DNA of 64,000 bases, from positions 240,088-304,087 of the forward strand of contig BCKE01000045.1 of the NCBI GenBank assembly GCA_001600495.1. The letters are read 5' to 3'. The notes under the pieces are model-generated. The model saw only the letters and a list, made by a program, of their open reading frames with translations, was not told where the DNA came from and made no database searches. The translations under genes were made by a program, and so were the position numbers. Positions 41,601-50,600 of the stretch are shown piece by piece; within the stretch, counting starts at the first letter, position 1; the number at the start of each line of letters is the position of its first letter. The DNA is from Pilasporangium apinafurcum (Eukaryota; Oomycota; Peronosporomycetes; Pythiales; Pythiaceae).

Positions 41601-44600
41601 CTGGTCCATTACCTTTCCGGGATATTTGGGTAATGTGCCGCTTCTTCTATCTGATATTGCAGAACTGGATGGGGAAATACCATCGGCCACTATCACAGAG
41701 ATTCAGAGGGGAAATGAAGTGAGTGGCCAGGTGTACTTTACTCTTCTAGACTCGCGCTCTGATCCTTTTCCGTTAGATGCATCATCGGCTAAAATTCAGA
41801 AAGCACTCTCAACATTGGACGGAATAAGCGGTGTTGATGCTGTGGTGGTATCGACATCCCGTTCGCTTCCGGCTGGTGGCTTTCTCTTGACCCTTACCTT
41901 TAGTAAATCAATGGGAAACATTCCACAACTAATATTGGGAACCGAAAGTGTCACTGGCGAAGGATTTACTATCGATCCACGAACAGTTCAAGAAGGGACA
42001 GATCCTATTGATGGATCTTTTGTTCTTGTCTACGAAGGAATACGAACACCCCCATTGCTGTGGAATGTCTCGGCAGAAGAAATGGCGATGACGCTACAGT
42101 TTATGCAGTCCATTCCCCATGACGGTATGCAAGTGACTCGAACAGGTCCAGATAATATCTCAGGCGGCATGACATGGATAGTGACGTTTCCATTCAATAT
42201 GCCAAATCCAAGTGAGTTGATCGATGTAATATTCGCGGACACTCTCAGAGGGATGAATGTTGATATGCAAGTGAATTTGCTATCACTAGAAACATCGTCA
42301 TTAGATGGGACTGTTCAGTTCAGTTACATGGGAAATATCATGGATGATATTAACGTTCGTGATGATGGAGAGATACTTCAACAAGCACTAAATGTGATCC
42401 TCGCAGCAAATTCAGTCATTGATGTCACTCACAGCTATGCCAACAATCTTGTGCAGTGGGATGTCACATTTCGCTCTCTATGGACAACGGTGATGGGAGT
42501 GTCATCGCCGCTAATTGAGGTAGCTTCTCAACAATTAACTGGGATAGGAGCAATGGTCCACATTGAACGTATTCAAGAGGCGCTACATGCTGAAATTCAA
42601 AGCGTGAGTATTTACACATCGTTCGTGCAATCTGTCGTGGCTTTTGATGTTTTCTGGAATCAAGTATGTGGTGCGTATACGGGTACGTCAGATTTGTCAG
42701 CTTCCGATTTTCAACAACTCCTGAAGACAATCCCAGGTCTAGATATCATAGATGTGGAGAGATATCCCTCGACTATTGGTACTGGTTACACATGGTTTAT
42801 CTTGTTTACACAGTCCTCTGCCAATCATCCATTAAGTATTCAACTAAGCAACGCAATACCAGCTGATTTGGTTGTTGAAATAGTCTCGTATCCGTCCACA
42901 GTTACGCCGCTATCGGGTTCATTTGTGCTGCAACTTGGTGAAGTGTGCTCTGAGCTGACGCTTGGAAACTATTGTAGGCCTGCCCGAACAGCGCAGATGA
43001 GCTTCAATGTCGATGCATACAACATGGAGCACGAGTTATCGCTTCTCCCGGGTCTCAGTGGTGTTTCCGTGGCTCAAACAATCGCTTATGCTTCCTGGAA
43101 ATATGAATGGCGAATTACATTCCCTTTCGCTTTTCAGCAAGTGGAACTCGTAATGATTGACAGCACAATGCTGGCTGGAAGCAATGTATTGGTTACAATA
43201 GATAGGGAACAAAAAGGAATAGATATTGATGGAGCCAAAGTGGCTGTGGAAGTCTCGTCAAATGGTCAAGACTTTTCATATAGCGGCGTGGTCTACCGTT
43301 ATGCACCAACACCAGATGTCTATGCATTGATTCCCAATCATGGGCCGCTGAAGGGAGGTACAGAGGTCGTTATCATTGGGATCCATTTTCTCAACGCATC
43401 GAGTCTGCGTTGTCAATTTGGAGATGCTGTGATCGCAGCTACGACGTTTCTAAATTCGACGCATTTGACATGTGTATCTCCTAGCGGCTTAGCACCAGGC
43501 AATGTTTACGTCGAAATTTCTAATCATGGGTTGTATGGCGACACCACGACCTTCACAAGTAGTAAGCGGATCTTCACGTACGACAAGGAATTGGTAATCA
43601 CGTCTATTTTTCCACCACTGGGACCTACGACCGGCAACTTCTCAGTGGTTCTCACTGCCGGCCAATTCCGAAAAACAGATGATGTTCGTTGCAAATTTGC
43701 TAAAGTTGCAGTACAGGCGCAGTGGGTGAGCTATGACGAGATTTTATGCGTGGCTCCACCGCACTCCCCTGGGGTATTTCAGCTTCAAGTAACTTTGAAT
43801 GGCCAAGATTACGAAGATGTTGGACTGCCATTCATATATTACCCAGAGCAGGGTATTCGTCGTATTGACCCAGTGTTTGGTCCGGCTGTGGTCGCTGGCA
43901 CAAAAGTGTTAGTGGAAGGTTATGGTTTCGTTAACACATCGCTGTTATCTTGTCGATTTGGGTATGTGGTCACACCAGGTGAGTTTATAAGCCCAACAAA
44001 AATGCGTTGTGTATCCCCACCACTGCCAAAGTACAGTGGTGGTCTACAACTCGCTCCGCTCTCAGAATATCGCAATATGTACCTCGACCCAACCCACGGA
44101 AGCGTCTACTTATTTCCAACCGCCCATTACTACCCATTATATTGGTCGCGTTTGCTTACAATTGAGGTTTCTAATAATCAACAGGAATTCTCGCTGAGCG
44201 GTGTGAACTTTTTGTACTATCAGGATGCAACGCTATTAGCTGTTTATCCTAAGAGAGCATACAATGTTCCGGAGCTGTCGCTGTTTGCGGAAGGTAATTA
44301 TTTTATCAATTCTTCCTCTCTGACTTGTCGTTTGGGGCTTCAGGTGTTTCGAGCGACGTTCATTTCGACTCGACTCTTGCTTTGTCCAGTGCAGTTTGCT
44401 TCGCCATACGAAAATTCGCGACGAGACACAGATGTTAACGTTGCACGACACGCGCTATTCGAAGTTTCCAACAACGGCGTAGATTTCACCAGTAGTCACA
44501 CAGTTTTTGAGTTTCTTGGCGCTTGTCCGACTGGGTATTATTGCCCTGAGGAACTATCTGGGCAGAAGCTTAAGTGTCCAAGAGGAGCATATTGCCCCGG

Positions 44601-47600
44601 CGAGGACAATCGCAATTTCACTCTCTGTCCTCGAGGCACTTACCAATCACTCAACGCTCAGGCTGCGTGCTTGCGCTGCCCCATTGGATACCACTGTCCA
44701 CATGAGGGGATGCACGTGCCGAGGATCTGTCCTGCTGGCTTTGTATGCGATCAAACAGGTATCGAAGACGTGCTGCCACCATGTCCAGAAGGCCATTTCT
44801 GTCTTGAGGGAACAGCAACCGCGTCAGTGACCTGTACACCCCAGAGTCGCACCGGTATCTTGATGGCGTCCATAAAAAAGAATAACCAACCGCCAACGAT
44901 TCGCCGACGCAGCCATCAGCAAGGTGGAAATTTCAGTATTGGTGCACGGAAGAGCGGCTGCTGGAGCAACGAAACCTCGGACTTTGGCTTACAGTTGAGC
45001 CAGCACACCAGTCGTTTTTGGATGGAGCTGCGCCAACTTCCACTCACACCAGAAACTATGTTCACACCCCTTCGCGGTCGATTTTGTTTGGATGACGCAT
45101 GCATAAAGCTTGTTGATGCCGATAATTTCCGGGCTCTGGATGAACATTTTGACTATTCATCAACCAATTTCGCGCTTCGTCGACCCATTCCATGCCCTAA
45201 AGGTAGTTACTGCCACCCAGGGACAGCAGGTAATGACTTGACGATGAAGAATTACTCGCAGCCCCAGCCGTGCTTTGAAAGCATGTACTGCCCAGAGGGA
45301 AGTGCAAACCCCAGAGGCTTCGGCGAGTGTGCAAAGGGGTTTTACTGCCCGTTTGGCGTTCGAATCGCTTGTCCAGCGGGAACATTTTGCCCAGAGACGG
45401 GTCTCACTGCACCGATGCCGTGTCGACCAGGCACGTTCAACGCCATGGTTGGACAAGTAAACTGCACCTCCTGCCCGGTGGGGTTCATTTGTCCTGGATA
45501 TAATCGGCTAGTACCGGCGCTCTGCCCAGCTGGGTACGCTTGCAGCAAATCAGGGCTCTCGTCACCGAATAGCCTCTGTCCAAAAGGATTCTACTGTCTG
45601 GCAGGCACAGCTACTGCTGATGCCTTCCGTAACGACACGCGACTGCGGCCGTACCCGTGCAAACCAGGCACATACTGCCTCAAAGGCGTTGTATCAGACG
45701 AGATTCGAATGGGTGACTACCGCTATCCGCAAAACTGTACCGCTGGATTCTACTGTGAGTTGGCATCGTTCTCAGCGACGGGATCGGGACTCTGTCCGCC
45801 AGGCTTCACCTGCCCAGCCGGGACCGCAGCTCCAATCCCTACTGACATCGGCACATATGCAGACCTGGAAGGCACAGTGTCTGCCGCAGAATGTGCCCCT
45901 GGGTATTACGCACCTACTATCGAGTCAACAAGCTGTGTGCCTTGCCCTCCTGGTACGAGCTGTGAGAATGACGGCACAGCCATTGCGAGTGTCTGCCTGC
46001 CTGGTACGTATCGCGGCTCGCTCTCCGCGGACGGTGTCTCTTGTCTCGCGTGTCCTCAAGGGACGTGGTCAAAGAACTGGGAGCTGCGCGGCGTGGACGA
46101 GTGCTGGAAATGTCCACCAGGAACCGTCTGTCCTGTAGACGGCATGACTTATCCATGCACATCAGACGACCTCCCGCATGTCTACGTTCCGCTGTCGGGC
46201 AATTTCTCCTACTCTGAGTGTCTGGAGAAGGGTGATGCGTATTTTTTCGGCGTGCTACTGGAGCCGTGGATCGACGAATTTGGTCGTGGGCCCCACTTTC
46301 TACCTTCACGCGATGGTCAATGCTACAAGAACACAAATCCACTCGGATCCGTGCTCTACCAGCGATTGGTGGACTATCATGGCCCACTCTACGAACTAGC
46401 GACAGGTATCCCGCATCAAGGATATGGTGATGTGGATCAGAACCCCGTACCCAATATGTTCATGCGCGGGTCCCTGACGATCGATCTCCCAGTCTCCCAG
46501 ATGTTTGATGCTGCGCGCAACTGTACCAAAGGATTTTTTCATCTTGGCCAGTGGTTCCCAGGTACTTGTGAGGCCGATATTTTCTGCATGTCTAGTACTA
46601 CTAGTTCTAGTAACAGTAGTTCATCAGGCGAAGTGGTAGCTCAAGCGCAAGCGTGTCCAGAAGGATATGTTTGCGACCAAGAAACGAATTCGTCCAGTGT
46701 CACGGACTATCTCTGTCCTGGAGGATACGTGTGTGCACCAGGCACAACACCGGATCTGAACCTCGAGGCTCCCCAGGGGCAATTGAAGCAGCTCTGCTCG
46801 GCGACGTTCTATTGTCCGGCAGGTACAGCCGAATCCCAAAAAGACGTCAATGCCTGTCCTGCGGGCTACTTCTGTCCGACTGGCACTGTAAATCCATATC
46901 TCGGAATGATGGCGAACGATGGCATGCGTCGTCGCATCACGGCGGAGGAGGCGAATCCGTTTCTGGATGTGAATTACACCAAGTACATTGGTGACGGCGA
47001 TATCCGTGTCGTGTCGGCCCATGACATGCGGTGCTTTAACGGTATTGATGACGATTTGCTGACAATTTACCATCGTGTTACACGTGAGAGCGACGGGCGC
47101 TCTGTGGTCATCAATCGCGCCATCGAAAATGACTTGAAGTGTGCTCGAGATCACAAATGGCGGCACGTATACCTCGCCCAGCGGAAAGACGAATGTGACT
47201 GTGTCGCGCAGGTCAAAGTTGTGCACAAGGTGTTTCAGCTCTGGAAATGCACGGTCGCACAGTCGGTACCTGCACTTACGGTGTACGATCCTAATCTCTA
47301 CGGATGGAAGGAAGTGCACAATTTGGTAAAGCAATGCGTCTTTCCATCCTCCTCTGCGGCCAACTCTGGTAAGACTGTCGTCAATCTTCAGACTCTTTTA
47401 AGTGGAGATGGTGTCGAATTTCAGATTGGATGGGAAGAATCCACAACGGTGTATACCTATGAAGAACTGAGTACCCTCGTGACCGCCAAATACGCAGCGC
47501 AAGCGAGTCTCATCCCTTCACAGACAGTCGACATTGATCCGTTTCTCTACAATCTACATCATGCGATCGAGATCATCGAACAATTCGGAGAGGAGACACC

Positions 47601-50600
47601 CGACTTTGTAGGATTTGCGATAGGATCAGACGGTAATGATGATGAAGACTTGTTGCGCCTAGACACGTGCGCGTGCGCTCGCATGCTGAAATGTCCCAAC
47701 GGTACAACGTCAGACGCCGGATCGGACGACATCTACGACTGTGTGAAGACGGGCTCTGAGATTCTCCAGCGCCTGACACCCATTCCGCAGACCTTTGAGC
47801 GGCTTATCAATGGATCCGATTACAAGGAGCTGTCAGGCATGGATGAGGGCATCGGCTCCATTATTCTGCAGCCATGGGAAGTAGCGGTGTTGACGATCAA
47901 CACGACGGAGCTCTCAGGCAATCTCACGTACAAGGACCACTACCAGATCTCGGTCTACACCAATTGTAAGCCATGTCCTCCGCGCTACCAGTGCGATCTC
48001 ACTAGCATTCCTCCGTCGTGTTCATATCCAGACAATGACGAGAACACCGCCACAGCACTCTACGATCAGTGCATGGAGGAAAAAAATGACGAAAATCTTT
48101 GCAATGCCATGCCCTATTACTGCGAACGAAGAACGTATGCAAAGCAAAATGCTGATGGTACCAACACCACAACATCTGTGGCAGGGTGCTGTTCTTGTGA
48201 ACGGCGGGAGATGCCGTACTACTTTGAAGATACTACAGCCGATCTGGGTTATCCCGACAATAAGCACGGATATCTCCAGTTTAGTATCGCTGCCGTTGAA
48301 CGTACAGAGCTGACCATTACAGTGGAGCTGCTCCATGGGCTGTATGTGAAGGATTTCGTGGAGGGATTCATACAAGATCGCTTCGATATCAACATTTTTA
48401 CACCATCACGAGCAGATTATTCGTCGTCAACTCCCTCGACCAACAGTTTTATCGCTGTGATGACCAAGTCAACGTACGATAGCCTGATGTTGCCACTGAA
48501 TCTGCCCGAATCAAGCCATCGAATCAACGGTACGCTCACGTACGAATACACAGTGGAAGAGCGAATTTTTATCGACAGAATGTCGGATATTATGGTCGGC
48601 GATCCATTGCTGCCAAGCAAACACGGGTTCATCCGCAACACGGAGCAAAACAGTATCGGAGGTGTAACGAATACCACGACCAACATCACAGTGGTGGCCC
48701 CAACTGAATACTTTGGTCTTTATCCAGTAGCAGATCCGCGCGATAACGTCCTGTACGCCGATACGTGGTGGACGCAGAAACTGGACGGCCTGGAATTTGT
48801 GGCTTTGCCGTACTTGCCATTCTTCTCCAACTGCCGAGGGTTTGACTCACACATATGGATCTCCAAACTGCTCGAATCGCACCCAGATTGTGAGTTTGTC
48901 ACGTATGAGGAAACGGTCGAAGTGGATCAGTACCCGTGGAACAAGAAGATGGTGCCCAATGCTGACAAGTGCATCATTAGCTACACCACAGAGACAACCT
49001 CATCAAGCGGAACGACAACTTACACGAGTGGCGAGCGCGGGGTCAGCCTCGCATGCACCTATGAAGAGAATCTAGAAGGTGGTGCTGAGAAAACGCGGTG
49101 GTATGAGGCGTCTACTGACACGGTGCTATTCTACATCACGCAAGATCCAGCATCGTCAGATGATTTCGTGGGGGACAGTACCAACAGCGAGCTCTGGGGA
49201 CGCACCGACACGATCAGCGCACTCATCGGCACGGATAAACTCGTACCTGTGACAGGTAAGGTTGTCCATTAATTTCTTTACTCATGATCTCTTGTTCACG
49301 AGGTTCTTCTTTTTCTCTAATTTGCTACGCAAGTCGGAGAGAGCGCTGGAGTCGAACTAGCGATGCCACAAGAGGTGTACCTCAATCTGACGTATTACCA
49401 AGTGACACCCGGAAAAAAGCGGCTCGTCCAAGCGACCGTAAATTTTGGGCAGCTCTGCACTGTGTCTCAGTCCACCGAAATTATTGCCAAAATGGCCAAG
49501 AAGAATATTGATCAATGTGCAATTACCAAGGATACAGGGACGCTAGCTTCGTCGGATTTCGTGCTGCTAGTCACATGGGAGCCACTGGATTGGTTTGAGT
49601 TGATGAATCTCTTTCAGTTCACGGTGGATGTCTACTTGATGTTCTTTATGCTCGTGGGACTTTTGAGCATCGTTCTGGCGGTACATCTGGATCGTGCTAG
49701 TTGGTCATATATCCGTATAAACCTTGCTAACACAGTGATTTCTTATTCTAATTGTTCTGTAGATGATCATCTGGATCATTAATCGCTTGTTCACCAAAAT
49801 GAAGAAGCCGCCAAAATTTCGCATGAAAATTTTGTTGAAGAACATCGCAGCACCGCCCTCCTTCGGTATCTTTCTCACGTGTCTCCCTATCGCAGTACTA
49901 TGTGCTGTGATCTACATTTGGTGGGAGGTTTTCGCCTCCAATAGTCCACTTACAAACCCCAATGCCATTTCCTTTGAGGGCATAGCTGGGGACTGGCTGG
50001 ATCAAATCTCACTGGACGTCGATCGGGTGCAAAAATACAAGAAAGGTCGTACTGGTGTGAGTCTTCTTGTTGTAGGTGTGTACCTCCTGTTGTTGGGCTC
50101 AGAATTGCTCATTCCTGAGACACTGGATCCACAAGTTGAAGACAATGCCTATAAAGAGATGGCTACAGGCCCAATTGATCCATTTGATGTGGAAGAAGAG
50201 AATGAAGAGAAGGAGGAAGATGAGTTTTGGGATCCGCGTGCCTGGAAAATTGCCAATTTACTACTCGTCACGCTCTGCTTCATGGCGTTTCTGCTGGTGA
50301 TTTGGGAAATATCATATTCTCCTGCATTCACCAGCAATATTTACGGGTTCCTCATCCTCTTCAAGCTGCTGAGGAACGTGTTAGAGATCGTCATCGAGAT
50401 TTTCTTGCATGAAAAACTGCTGGCCCTTCCTTTTGTCGTGGTATTATCTGCTACTGAGAGTATGATGGCGATGGGATCGGCGGACTTTATAGGCTTCACG
50501 TTTTTTTACTACGTGAATCTGAGCTTCGTGATCATGGAGCGCTTGTACTTCGCTCCACTCCTACGGCATCTGTGGGGTATGTGGCCCAAGTGGAAACTCA

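Noticed and set aside
45620-46138. Same-strand open frame of 172 codons in another frame within the Cys-rich region
   Set aside because: It is a shadow of repetitive coding sequence; the composition is biased and has no motif.
46624-47334. Antisense open frame of 236 codons opposite the GCC2/GCC3 end
   Set aside because: The sense strand shows clear cysteine motifs and the antisense product has no recognisable features.
49256-49762. Possible separate gene for the membrane region
   Set aside because: Introns at 49256-49333 and 49681-49762 join in phase, and the second junction builds one continuous hydrophobic segment.
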